Assembly: GCA_030266105.1 (NCBI GenBank)
Contig: JAJDHH010000003.1
Span: 1 to 64,000, forward strand
Length of the DNA stretch: 64,000 nucleotides
Origin: Eubacteriales bacterium OttesenSCG-928-K08
GTDB lineage: Bacteria; Bacillota; Clostridia; Christensenellales; CAG-138
Direction of reading: 5' to 3'
Part shown: piece after piece, positions 29,628 to 38,504 of the stretch
Layout of the letters: every line of letters begins with the position of its first letter
Numbering within the stretch: position 1 is the stretch's first letter
Position numbers and translations under genes: made by a program
The notes under the pieces: model-generated
Seen by the model: the letters and a program-made list of their open reading frames with translations, nothing else
The model's database searches: none
What the model was told of the DNA's origin: nothing

Positions 29628-30203
29628 ATGATTGGTATCGTAATTGTTGGCGTAGGCGGCCAGGGCACGCTTCTGGCCAGTAAAATATTAGGTACGCTGG
29701 CGCTGGAGAATAATTATGACGTGCGCGTAAGCGAAGTGCATGGCATGAGCCAGCGTGGCGGAAGTGTTGTAACCTATGTGCGCATGAGCGCGGATGAAAA
29801 GGTATATTCCACAATCGTTGAGCAGGAGCAGGCGGATGTTGTGCTGGCGTTTGAAAAGCTGGAGGCGCTGCGTGCGCTCCCCTATGTAAAACCCGAGGGC
29901 ACAATGATCGTTAACACACAGGAGCTTATGCCCATGCCGGTAATAATCGGCGCGGCGGAGTATCCGGCGGACTGCATGGAGCGCATAGCTGCGGGCGCGA
30001 AAAATGTGATTGGGCTTGATGCAACAGGCATCGCGCAGGAGTGCGGCACATACCGTGCGGCCAATGTTGTGCTGCTGGGCGTGCTCGCAAAGCTTTTACC
30101 CTTCACATATGATGATTGGATGCGTGCTGTTGAAAAGAACGTAAAACCCAAGTTCATCGACATCAACAAAGAAGCGTTCAAGCGCGGCTACGAATTCAAA
30201 TAA
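29628..30203 (+). CDS. iorB: Indolepyruvate oxidoreductase beta subunit
   Basis: IVGVGGQGTLLASKILG...SEVHGMSQRGGSVVTYVR. Confidence 0.95.
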   Translation: MIGIVIVGVGGQGTLLASKILGTLALENNYDVRVSEVHGMSQRGGSVVTYVRMSADEKVYSTIVEQEQADVVLAFEKLEALRALPYVKPEGTMIVNTQELMPMPVIIGAAEYPADCMERIAAGAKNVIGLDATGIAQECGTYRAANVVLLGVLAKLLPFTYDDWMRAVEKNVKPKFIDINKEAFKRGYEFK

Positions 30204-30223
30204 GAGAATATTTTCTTAAACAA

Positions 30224-30256
30224 ACGACCCGGGATTTTATATCCCGGGCCGTTTGC
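30224..30256 (+). terminator. Terminator after iorB
   Basis: AAACGaCCCGGGAT-tttat-ATCCCGGGcCGTTT. Confidence 0.6.
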
Positions 30257-30462
30257 TTGTGACAATGAACCCAAACAAAAATGCGTTTATATTTTGAAAT
30301 CGCATGAAAACAACAAAATCAAAATCAAACAGCTTAAGCTATTCGATTTGGTGAGAGCAACCATAAGAAAAACGAAATACAGCGCATTTTGCATAGCAAA
30401 CTGCATAAAAAATGAAGGCTGGCAAGAGCGCTTGCAGGAAGGTAGACGAGTTTTTTCAGTTT

Positions 30463-30597
30463 GATCTTATTTTGCCATAATAATGCCATATATAAAAGTT
30501 ATCAACATTATGCACAGAGTTATGCACCGATCCAGAAAACATTGAGCTTGTCTGTGCACAGAGTTATGCACCACCATTTTAAGCCGATCTTATTTTG
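30463..30597 (+). repeat. Pair of nested direct repeats in a 0.7 kb AT-rich intergenic region
   Basis: TGCACAGAGTTATGCACC at 30511-30528 and 30555-30572; GATCTTATTTTG at 30463-30474 and 30586-30597. Confidence 0.8.
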
Positions 30598-30707
30598 AGA
30601 AAAAATGATTTTGACGCATTCAAATTCGCAAGGTATCCTGCAAAATGTTTTTTAAAGAAAAAATCATTGTATGCAAAACTTCATTAAAAAAACGACTTGA
30701 CATAGAA

Positions 30708-30741
30708 AAATCTTATGTGAAATTGACTACGCATAAGATTT
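30708..30741. promoter_or_regulatory. 10-bp perfect inverted repeat, possible operator
   Basis: AAATCTTATG-14 nt-CATAAGATTT just downstream of TTGACA at 30697. Confidence 0.45.
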
Positions 30742-30910
30742 GCTTATTTGACATTATTGGATTTATTAGCTAAGCGTTACGCTTGTATCAAGAGCATATG
30801 TTTGTGCCTTACAACATGTGAAACATCGATTATATAAAACAAATATATGGCAATACTAGATTCTGCAACCATTCCGGTGCAGAATCGTTTATAATGAAGG
30901 AGGAACTATT

Positions 30911-31666
30911 GTGGATTATAATAATCCGTCAAAATTTGGGGCCTTTAAGGAACGCGCGGCAGGCTTCCTGAAGAAACACGGTTTTTATGTTGTGCTGGGT
31001 TTATGCGCTCTTTGTGCGGGTATAGCAGCGCTGGCGCATTACCTTCCCGGGTCGGGGCAAACACAGGCGCCCACACCCACCCAACAATTAGCGCAGCAGG
31101 TTGGGCAAAGTGATGATGAGCGGCTAAAGGATGTTGTTGAGCTTGCTACCCCAACGCCGACAATAACACAAAGCCCTCAAAGCACACCTGATGAGCCTCC
31201 AGCAGCAACACCAAAGCAGCCCGAAAAAGCGGTTTCGGCAGCAAAAGCGCCCAATAAGGCGGCAGCGCCTGTGGAGGGTAAGGTTATTTGGGGTTACGCT
31301 GTGGACACGCTGCTGTATTCAAAAACGCTCGATCAGTGGACGACTCATGAAGGCGTTGATATCGCTGCAAAACTGGGCGCAGCGGTAAAGGCTGTTCGTG
31401 GCGGGACGATACAAAAGGTATATGAGGATAATTCGCTTGGCATAACCGTTACGGTCTTGCACGATGATGGTGTTTTGAGTCTCTACGCTAACCTTGCAAA
31501 GGATCCGCCGGTCAAAGCGGGGCAGCTTGTAAACGCAGGCGATACGCTTGGTGAAGTGGGGGAGAGCGCAGTAAGTGAATGCGGGCTTGAGCCACACCTG
31601 CATTTTGCGCTTTACAAAAAAGAAACACCTTTAGACCCTTATGAGCATGTTCTGTTAGGCAAATAG
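30911..31666 (+). CDS. M23 family metallopeptidase (SpoIIQ-like)
   Basis: Single TM, Pro/Thr linker, HEGVDI and HLHFALYK zinc-site motifs; non-ATG GTG start. Confidence 0.85.
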   Translation: MDYNNPSKFGAFKERAAGFLKKHGFYVVLGLCALCAGIAALAHYLPGSGQTQAPTPTQQLAQQVGQSDDERLKDVVELATPTPTITQSPQSTPDEPPAATPKQPEKAVSAAKAPNKAAAPVEGKVIWGYAVDTLLYSKTLDQWTTHEGVDIAAKLGAAVKAVRGGTIQKVYEDNSLGITVTVLHDDGVLSLYANLAKDPPVKAGQLVNAGDTLGEVGESAVSECGLEPHLHFALYKKETPLDPYEHVLLGK

Positions 31667-31725
31667 TCGCTTGGAATAAAACGGCCGGGCCTTGTTGGCG
31701 GCAAACAAAAAAGGAGGAATAGAAT

Positions 31726-33147
31726 ATGAAGCGGTTAAGGTATGTTTTGGCTCTGATTTTACTGTTGTGTATTGCACTTTCGTTGGCGCCTGTGGCATTA
31801 GCACAGGGAACAGCAGGTTATGTCAAAGCAACAAGCAGCACGCAAATTCGTGAATCTGCGAATGGCGAAAGCATTGGAACGTTCCCTAAGGGTGAAATTG
31901 CGCAGGCGCTAAGCTCATCCGGTTCGTGGACTATGATTAATTACAATGGAACGATGGGTTATGTCCTGACTTCTAAGGTAAGCGTTTATACCGGAGCCGT
32001 TTCAGACAATGTGGTATCCTCAGTGAATGTAACATCCTCCAGCAATAAAAACACAGCCGTTGCAACGGCAACTGTGAACATACGCAAAGGCCCCGGCACC
32101 AACTATTCAAAGCTGGGCCAGCTTAAAAAAGGCGATACTGTCAGCGTTGTTGGTGAGGTTTCGGGCTGGACGATTATCGATTGGAAGGATGGCGTTGCAT
32201 ATGTCAGCTCCAAATATTTAAAGTCGGGCGGCACAGGCAGCGCATCCACCACTGTGATTTATGTAGAAGCCTTGCAAAAAGCAACAATTCACTCAGGGCC
32301 AAGCTCGGCAAACCGGGTTGTGGAAACCATGGAAAAAAACGAGCAGGCGGAGTATATTTCCACTTACGGCAGCTATTATAAGGTTTCGTTTAATGGTAGC
32401 ACGGGTTATGTAAACGCGGGTAATGTTACGATTGTTGGCGGTGTGCCGGAAGCTACGCAAGGCAGAAGCTGCTTTGCCATTAAGACTGCCCGTGTGTTTA
32501 ACGGCACCGGAACAAATGCAAAGGCATATACCTACATGCTTGCGGGTGACGGCGCACAGCTTGTAAGCTCAAACGATACATGGACATGTGTGTATTACAA
32601 GGGAAAAACAGGATATGTCTATTCGGATAATGTCGTCAAGGTAACGGGCACAGGAACATATTCCGTTTCGGATATCGGCAAATGGTATTATGCTAACGCC
32701 AGCAAAACAATGGCGTACTCCATTCCTTTGGAGAGCAGCAAATATAGAACGGGCTACCTCGATTATAACGAGGAGGTGTGGGCGTTTAGCGGCAACAGCT
32801 ATTGGACAAAGGTATACATAAACGGCAAGCAGATGTTTGTGCCCACAGCTAACCTTAGCAGCCGCCCGCTTTCCGGCAGCGGAATAAGCGCCGGCAAATA
32901 TTTTGCGGGTGAGGTTTTGAGAATCAAGGCGTGGGGCGGTGCGAGTGTGTACACAAGCACGCTTGGCCACCTTTATGTGCCGGAGGGAGAAAACACCGCT
33001 TACGGAGAGATTTTGCGCGGCACGCGCGTAACAGTAATGCGCACGCACGGCAATTACATTATGGTGTGCTGGGTTGAGGATCGCGATGAGCCCGCAAACA
33101 AATACCGCATGCACGTAGGGTTTATTCTTGAAGAAACTGTAGAATAG
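31726..33147 (+). CDS. Secreted SH3 (bacterial SH3_3) repeat protein
   Basis: Signal peptide; repeats such as TATVNIRKGPGTNYSKLGQLKKGDTVSVVGEVSGWTIIDWKDGVAYVSSKYL. Confidence 0.88.
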   Translation: MKRLRYVLALILLLCIALSLAPVALAQGTAGYVKATSSTQIRESANGESIGTFPKGEIAQALSSSGSWTMINYNGTMGYVLTSKVSVYTGAVSDNVVSSVNVTSSSNKNTAVATATVNIRKGPGTNYSKLGQLKKGDTVSVVGEVSGWTIIDWKDGVAYVSSKYLKSGGTGSASTTVIYVEALQKATIHSGPSSANRVVETMEKNEQAEYISTYGSYYKVSFNGSTGYVNAGNVTIVGGVPEATQGRSCFAIKTARVFNGTGTNAKAYTYMLAGDGAQLVSSNDTWTCVYYKGKTGYVYSDNVVKVTGTGTYSVSDIGKWYYANASKTMAYSIPLESSKYRTGYLDYNEEVWAFSGNSYWTKVYINGKQMFVPTANLSSRPLSGSGISAGKYFAGEVLRIKAWGGASVYTSTLGHLYVPEGENTAYGEILRGTRVTVMRTHGNYIMVCWVEDRDEPANKYRMHVGFILEETVE

Positions 33148-33334
33148 CCAGGGGAATGGGCAACAATTCCAGATTTCCCTTTTGACACATGAATATTGTA
33201 TGAACTTTGTGCCGTTTGGTTTTTTTGATGGTGCGGAAGCTGTATAATAGAATTGGTCAAAGGTGATGCTATATGCAAAACCATTGAATGGATGGTTAAG
33301 GGATAATGTCAAAACGCAAAGGAGGCATTTCAAC

Positions 33335-35077
33335 ATGAAAAACAACAAACTGCGCCGGAGTTTGGCGCTTGCGCTTTTGTTTGCGCTGGTGCTTGCGGTT
33401 GCCGCGCCAGCGCTTGCGGCAAGCTATGTAACGGCAACGCAATCTTGCATGGTTAGAAGCGCGGCCAACTCCTCGGCAAGCATTTTAGGTACATTAAAAA
33501 AAGGCTCCACAGTCGAGAAGCTGGGAACCTCGGGTAATTGGACCAAGGTCGTTTTTAATGGCAAAACAGGCTATGTTTTAACGTCGTATGTGTCGTCCAG
33601 CGGCGATTCGAGCAGCTCCGACAGTTCGAGCAGCTCCGGCAGCGCAACAAACGTTAAGGGAAGCACGGTTTATGCAACATCAACCGTGAATGTCAGGAGC
33701 GGGCCAAGCACCAGCTACAAAATCCTTGGCGAATTATACAAGGGCGAAGCTGCAAGCAAGCTGGGTGAGGTTTCCGGCTGGACGATTATCGATTGGAACG
33801 GGGGCACGGCATATGTCAGCTCCAGTTATCTTTCAAGCTCATCATCAGGAAACTCAGGCGATTCCGGCAGCTCCTCAAAAGTTTGGGTAGAGGCCACTAC
33901 CGGCGTTAACGTGCGCAGCGGCCCCGGCACAAGCTATTCAATCATCGGCGGCCTTGAGCGTGGGGATACCGTGCAGAAGCTGGGAACATCCGGCAACTGG
34001 ACAAAGGTATACTATTACGGCAAAACCGCGTATGTCAGCAGCTCGTATCTACGCTCTGTTTCATCCGGCAACGGCTCAGATCAGGGCTCAACGAACACAC
34101 ACAACCGCATATACGCCTATGAAGATGACACGGCCATACGCTCAGGCCCCGGCACGGGTTACCGTGTGATCGGCTATATGGACGCGGGAGATTATCTCAC
34201 ATACACAAGCACGAGCGGTTCCTGGTATAAGGTAAGCTACGGCGGTTATTCCTCAGCGTATGTGCGCATGTCCGATGTGTATCTGTATGGTTCGAGCTCC
34301 GGCTCAGGCGGCGGCTCAGTTTCAAGCGGCAGTGTTGTGTTTGCAACAAGCAACTCAAGGGTTTACTCTCGTGCTTCGACAAGCGCAAGCTCGCTTGGTT
34401 ACCTTTATCAGGGCGATAGCGCCAGGGTGATTAGCTCCAGCGGCAGCTGGTGCACAATAAGTTTTGATGGGCAAACAGGTTATGTGCAGACCAGCCGTGT
34501 CGAGGTTGTGAGCGGCACAGGCGCCTACACCTATAGCAGATATAACAGATTCCTTTACGCGCAGTACAGCAGAGTCTATTGCTATAGTGTGCCGCAGGCG
34601 TTGACGACTTATCGTGTAGGTTACCTTGACAGAAACGAAAGCGTATACGTGCTTGAGCAAAACGGCTACTGGGCAAAGATTGATATTGATGGCGAAGTAA
34701 TGTTCGTTTACTGGAGCGATTTAGGCAGCTACCGTTCAGGTGGCAGCTCAGGTTCCGGCAGCTCAGGTAGTTCCGGCAGCTCGGGCTCGAGCAGTGCAAA
34801 CACATATTATGTTGGCAGAACTGTGTATATCGCCAATTATGTGGATGCGCCAACGTACGCCAACCACTATAATAACGATGCTTTTAAGTATAAAAAATAC
34901 AACAGCAATGTTGAAGAAGTGTATGGCAATTTAAAATATCAGTCTGCCGTTGTGGTTTCCAAAACACCGGTTGGCAGCCGCGTTGAGGTTAGATGGTACG
35001 ACAGCAACGCACGCGGAAACCTGTTTGCGTATGTAGATATTGATGATATTTCAACGACAAGGCCGACAAGAAAATAA
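33335..35077 (+). CDS. Secreted multi-SH3 repeat protein with Ser/Gly linkers
   Basis: Signal peptide, multiple NVRSGPSTSYKILGELYKGE-type repeats; RBS GGAGG before ATG 33335. Confidence 0.88.
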   Translation: MKNNKLRRSLALALLFALVLAVAAPALAASYVTATQSCMVRSAANSSASILGTLKKGSTVEKLGTSGNWTKVVFNGKTGYVLTSYVSSSGDSSSSDSSSSSGSATNVKGSTVYATSTVNVRSGPSTSYKILGELYKGEAASKLGEVSGWTIIDWNGGTAYVSSSYLSSSSSGNSGDSGSSSKVWVEATTGVNVRSGPGTSYSIIGGLERGDTVQKLGTSGNWTKVYYYGKTAYVSSSYLRSVSSGNGSDQGSTNTHNRIYAYEDDTAIRSGPGTGYRVIGYMDAGDYLTYTSTSGSWYKVSYGGYSSAYVRMSDVYLYGSSSGSGGGSVSSGSVVFATSNSRVYSRASTSASSLGYLYQGDSARVISSSGSWCTISFDGQTGYVQTSRVEVVSGTGAYTYSRYNRFLYAQYSRVYCYSVPQALTTYRVGYLDRNESVYVLEQNGYWAKIDIDGEVMFVYWSDLGSYRSGGSSGSGSSGSSGSSGSSSANTYYVGRTVYIANYVDAPTYANHYNNDAFKYKKYNSNVEEVYGNLKYQSAVVVSKTPVGSRVEVRWYDSNARGNLFAYVDIDDISTTRPTRK

Positions 35078-35105
35078 CGCACATAAGCAAAGCAACTAAA
35101 AAGCA

Positions 35106-35133
35106 AAAAGCCGCCCTCTTAGGGCGGCTTTTT
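35106..35133 (+). terminator. Rho-independent terminator
   Basis: AAAAAGCCGCCCTcttAGGGCGGCTTTTT. Confidence 0.9.
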
Positions 35134-35232
35134 GTTGCGGATCAGCATTATAAGCCGATAATCATATGCTTTGGTTGACAGGGACGAGCGAAAATGCTAG
35201 CATCAAATAGAAAAAACAAGGAGGGTATTCTA

Positions 35233-35616
35233 ATGTCAAAAACAATTATAGCAGCAAGCAACGCGCCCGCGGCTTTGGGCCCCTACAACCACGCGATTGA
35301 AGCAAACGGCTTTGTGTTTACATCCGGTCAGCTGGGTGTTGATCCTGCAACAGGGGCGCTCGCCGATTCTGCGGAGGATCAGGCACGCCTGGCGTTCAAA
35401 AACATCGTAAACATATTGGAAGCTGCTGGCTGCACGCTTAAAGATGTGGTCAAATGCACTGTTTTTTTGACAGATTTGAATGATTTTGCAGCGGTCAACG
35501 CAATTTATGCTGAAGCCTTTGGTTCGGATTTCCCTGCACGCTCCTGCTTCGAGGTTTCAAAGCTGCCCGCCGGCGCAAAGGTAGAAATTGAGAGCATTGC
35601 CGCAAAACCCCAATAA
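35233..35616 (+). CDS. ridA: RidA family protein (2-iminopropanoate deaminase)
   Basis: SNAPAALGPYNHAIEANGFVFTSGQLGVDP...FPARSCFEVSKLPAGAKVEIE. Confidence 0.96.
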   Translation: MSKTIIAASNAPAALGPYNHAIEANGFVFTSGQLGVDPATGALADSAEDQARLAFKNIVNILEAAGCTLKDVVKCTVFLTDLNDFAAVNAIYAEAFGSDFPARSCFEVSKLPAGAKVEIESIAAKPQ

Positions 35617-35751
35617 AAGAGCGCCGGAAGATTTTTATTGCAAATTTAAGAAAAATTCACGAAATAATGTCTGAATGATGCTATAATGTGTATAGATTAT
35701 TCGCATTAACAGCAATGCCGCAAATACCGATAAAGGATTTTTGCTTTATTT

Positions 35752-37605
35752 ATGGTTCAAAAGAAAAAAGGTCGCGATGTCAAAACTCATATCGTTAAGC
35801 GCAATGTGGAAGAAAAAACACAAAAGCGCTCTTCACGCAGCCGCGTGTTTTCACGGGCTGCAAAGGTAAAGTCACGCGCGTTTTTTTCGAGGTTGGGCCG
35901 CAAAATACGTGCGCTTATGGCACGAATACGCAAGTTCCTTAGCATGTTTTTAGCGCAGCTGAAAAAAGGCTCGGCGTCAGCGATTGTGGCGCTTGCGGTG
36001 GTTGTTATCTTAGTGGTCGGTGTTCCTTTAACGATTGTCCTGTCCTCAGCTCAAAAGGAAAAACAAAATACTGCCCCAGTCGTGATTGCGGCGCAGGGTG
36101 GCGTGGAGTTGGATGCGCCGTTGCTTGTGGGCTTGCCGGTTTCGGATACGGGGGTTGGCGCGGAAATTACACCTACGCCATTGCCCACCCCAACGCCTGA
36201 ACCGCACCCCAACAAGGGGGATGTGCTCTCCCGCGGAATAAGCGCGGAGGTTGTTGCTGAAATTCAAGAACGATTGATGGATCTGGGATACATGGATCCT
36301 GATGAACCGACCACCTATTTTGGGCCGATCACAAAGGATTCGGTAATGCTGTTCCAACGCAAAAACGGCCTTAAGGAAGACGGTTACGTTGGGCAGGCAA
36401 CCTACGAGCTTTTGATGTCGGACGAAGCGAAGGTTTATGTTGTTTCATCGGGAGATAGCGGCTCGGATGTTGAGAGCCTGCAGGTGCGCTTGCGCGAGCT
36501 TGGTTATATCGATAAAGCAACCGGCAACTTTGGCGATGAAACCGAAGCGGCAGTCAAACAGTTCCAAGAGCGTAACGGCCTTTATGCCGATGGCAAAGTG
36601 GGCGAGATGACCCGTGAAATGCTCTATAGCGAGGATGCTAAGGCTCAATACTTTGAAAAAGGCGTTGAAAACGAGAAGATACGCTCCTACCAAAAGCGCT
36701 TAACAAAGCTCGGTTATTATGCTGGCGATGCGGATGGCAAGTTTGGCAAGGGAACTGAAGAAGCGGTCAAGCTTTTTCAGGATAGCCACGGTTTGATTGC
36801 AGATGGTTACATTGGCCCGCAGACAGTTTCGCTGCTGATGTCTAACGATGCTCAGGCGTACGCAATTCAGTTTGGCATGAGCGGCAAAAACGTTGAAGCC
36901 GTGCAGCAACGCCTTAAAGAGCTTGGTTACCTTAGCGGAAGCAGTTCTGTTGATGGCCGCTTTATGAGCGGCACTGAAGCGGCTGTGCGCGCCTTCCAGG
37001 AGCGCAACAGCATGACTGTGGATGGTAAGGTTGGCAAAAATACACTTGCCGCACTTAACTCTTCCAGCGCGAAAAAGGCAAGCTCAGGCAGCAGCTCGTC
37101 GGGTAGCTCAGGCAGTTCATCGGGTAACTCGGGCAGCTCAGGCAGTTCCGGTAGCTCGGGCAGTTCAGGCAGCTCTGGAAGTTCGTCAGGCTCCGGCAGC
37201 TCATCAGGTTCAGGCGGTTCATCCGTCAGCAGCGGAGCAAGCCTGGAAGCCTTCATCTCGGTGGCAAAATCCAAGCTGGGCAGCAAATACGTTAAAGCAG
37301 GCAAGGGTCCCAACACATTCGATTGTTCTGGCTTTGTGTATTGGTGCCTCAATCAGGCGGGGGTAAAGCAGGCATACATGACCTCCAGCGCATGGCAAAA
37401 AACCACAAAGTATCAGCGCATATCCAGCATGAACAGCTTGCAGCGCGGGGATGTGGTGAGCTTCAAGGGCCACGTGGGAATATACCTTGGCGGCGGTCAA
37501 ATGATCGATGCTTCCTCAGGTGAAGGAAAGGTTCGCATTTGCAGCAACATCCAAGGCAGCTCCTATTGGAAAAAGCACTTTGTTTGCGGATACAGGATAT
37601 TCTAG
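35752..37605 (+). CDS. Four peptidoglycan-binding domains plus C-terminal NlpC/P60 endopeptidase
   Basis: Repeated LQxRLxxLGY...DGxxGxxTxxxL, SG-rich linker, NlpC/P60 FDCSGFVYWCLNQAG and GHVGIYLGGG. Confidence 0.93.
   Translation: MVQKKKGRDVKTHIVKRNVEEKTQKRSSRSRVFSRAAKVKSRAFFSRLGRKIRALMARIRKFLSMFLAQLKKGSASAIVALAVVVILVVGVPLTIVLSSAQKEKQNTAPVVIAAQGGVELDAPLLVGLPVSDTGVGAEITPTPLPTPTPEPHPNKGDVLSRGISAEVVAEIQERLMDLGYMDPDEPTTYFGPITKDSVMLFQRKNGLKEDGYVGQATYELLMSDEAKVYVVSSGDSGSDVESLQVRLRELGYIDKATGNFGDETEAAVKQFQERNGLYADGKVGEMTREMLYSEDAKAQYFEKGVENEKIRSYQKRLTKLGYYAGDADGKFGKGTEEAVKLFQDSHGLIADGYIGPQTVSLLMSNDAQAYAIQFGMSGKNVEAVQQRLKELGYLSGSSSVDGRFMSGTEAAVRAFQERNSMTVDGKVGKNTLAALNSSSAKKASSGSSSSGSSGSSSGNSGSSGSSGSSGSSGSSGSSSGSGSSSGSGGSSVSSGASLEAFISVAKSKLGSKYVKAGKGPNTFDCSGFVYWCLNQAGVKQAYMTSSAWQKTTKYQRISSMNSLQRGDVVSFKGHVGIYLGGGQMIDASSGEGKVRICSNIQGSSYWKKHFVCGYRIF
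37081..37232 (+). repeat. Low-complexity Ser/Gly codon repeat (linker)
   Basis: Degenerate tandem GGC-AGC/TCA-type codons encoding SGSSGSSG. Confidence 0.85.
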
Positions 37606-37631
37606 TAAACAATTATGGGATTACACAAAAC

Positions 37632-37664
37632 AGCGCCGCTTGCGTTTATAACGCAAGCGGCGCT
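37632..37664. terminator. Strong stem-loop between convergent genes
   Basis: AGCGCCGCTTGCGTT-tat-AACGCAAGCGGCGCT, 15-bp perfect stem. Confidence 0.7.
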
Positions 37665-37690
37665 TTGCAGTTAATCGGTGGTTCGTTTTT

Positions 37691-38179
37691 TTACGCTTCA
37701 GGCGCGGTTTCAAAAAAACCGGGGTTGATTACAAATCCATATAACAGGAAGGCGGCCATCAACACAACCAGCGTTATGATCATTGCGATCCTCAGTTTGG
37801 GCATCTTTCTCGCGAACTGCCGCTCGGCCGTGTTAGGTATGATGAGCGCAATCACGACGGCTATAATAAGCCCCATTGATGAGCCTGAGCTTTTGTTGAG
37901 CAATGTCAGGCTAAGCCCTGCGAGCAGCCCCAACAGCGCGCCAGCGGCAATTTGCAGCTGCAGCCATTTTTTTTCAGGGATTTCCGCGATCTTTTTTTGC
38001 AGCGGCGTTGGTTCCGGTTCGGGTTCTTCTTCCGCCGGCTCCTCGGCTTCTTGTTTTTGCGTTATGACTTCATCAGGGAATTTCCCATAATAATCGCCAA
38101 TATCATCCAGGCTGGGGAACTTTTCAAGTTGATCATCCGATTGAATTTCGTTCATGCTTTCCTTATCGTTCTTTTTCAA
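37691..38179 (-). CDS. Hypothetical membrane protein
   Basis: Acidic N-terminal half and C-terminal hydrophobic segments; no family recognised. Confidence 0.6.
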   Translation of the reverse strand: MKKNDKESMNEIQSDDQLEKFPSLDDIGDYYGKFPDEVITQKQEAEEPAEEEPEPEPTPLQKKIAEIPEKKWLQLQIAAGALLGLLAGLSLTLLNKSSGSSMGLIIAVVIALIIPNTAERQFARKMPKLRIAMIITLVVLMAAFLLYGFVINPGFFETAPEA

Positions 38180-38504
38180 AGGATTTATCCTCCATTGTGT
38201 CTATTCATTTTCGCCGTTGGCCCTGTGGCCGCGGATTATGTTTGATTATCGCATACCTAAACAAACGCTGCAAACAAAAGTTTTGCCACTTTAGTTCGAG
38301 CTTCCCCATATTGCCCTGCTTTTGCTCCTTTTCCCACAGTTGTGCCTGTTAAAACGGTTTACAAAGCGCAGCTTCGCTGATACAATAGTATAGAAAATGG
38401 ACGCGCATACACGCTGGGGCCGCATTCATGCTGCTTCACGCTTCATGGGCTACTTTGCGGATGTGCGTTTTTTGCCGCAAATTAATCAGGAGGAAACAGC
38501 ACGA

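Noticed and set aside
30511-30572. Two TGCACAGAGTTATGCACC repeats as a mini CRISPR
   Set aside because: Only two copies, 26-nt gap, no cas genes in the window
37081-37232. Repetitive array resembling a CRISPR or tandem repeat
   Set aside because: In-frame Ser/Gly codon repeats inside the NlpC/P60 protein linker; no spacer structure
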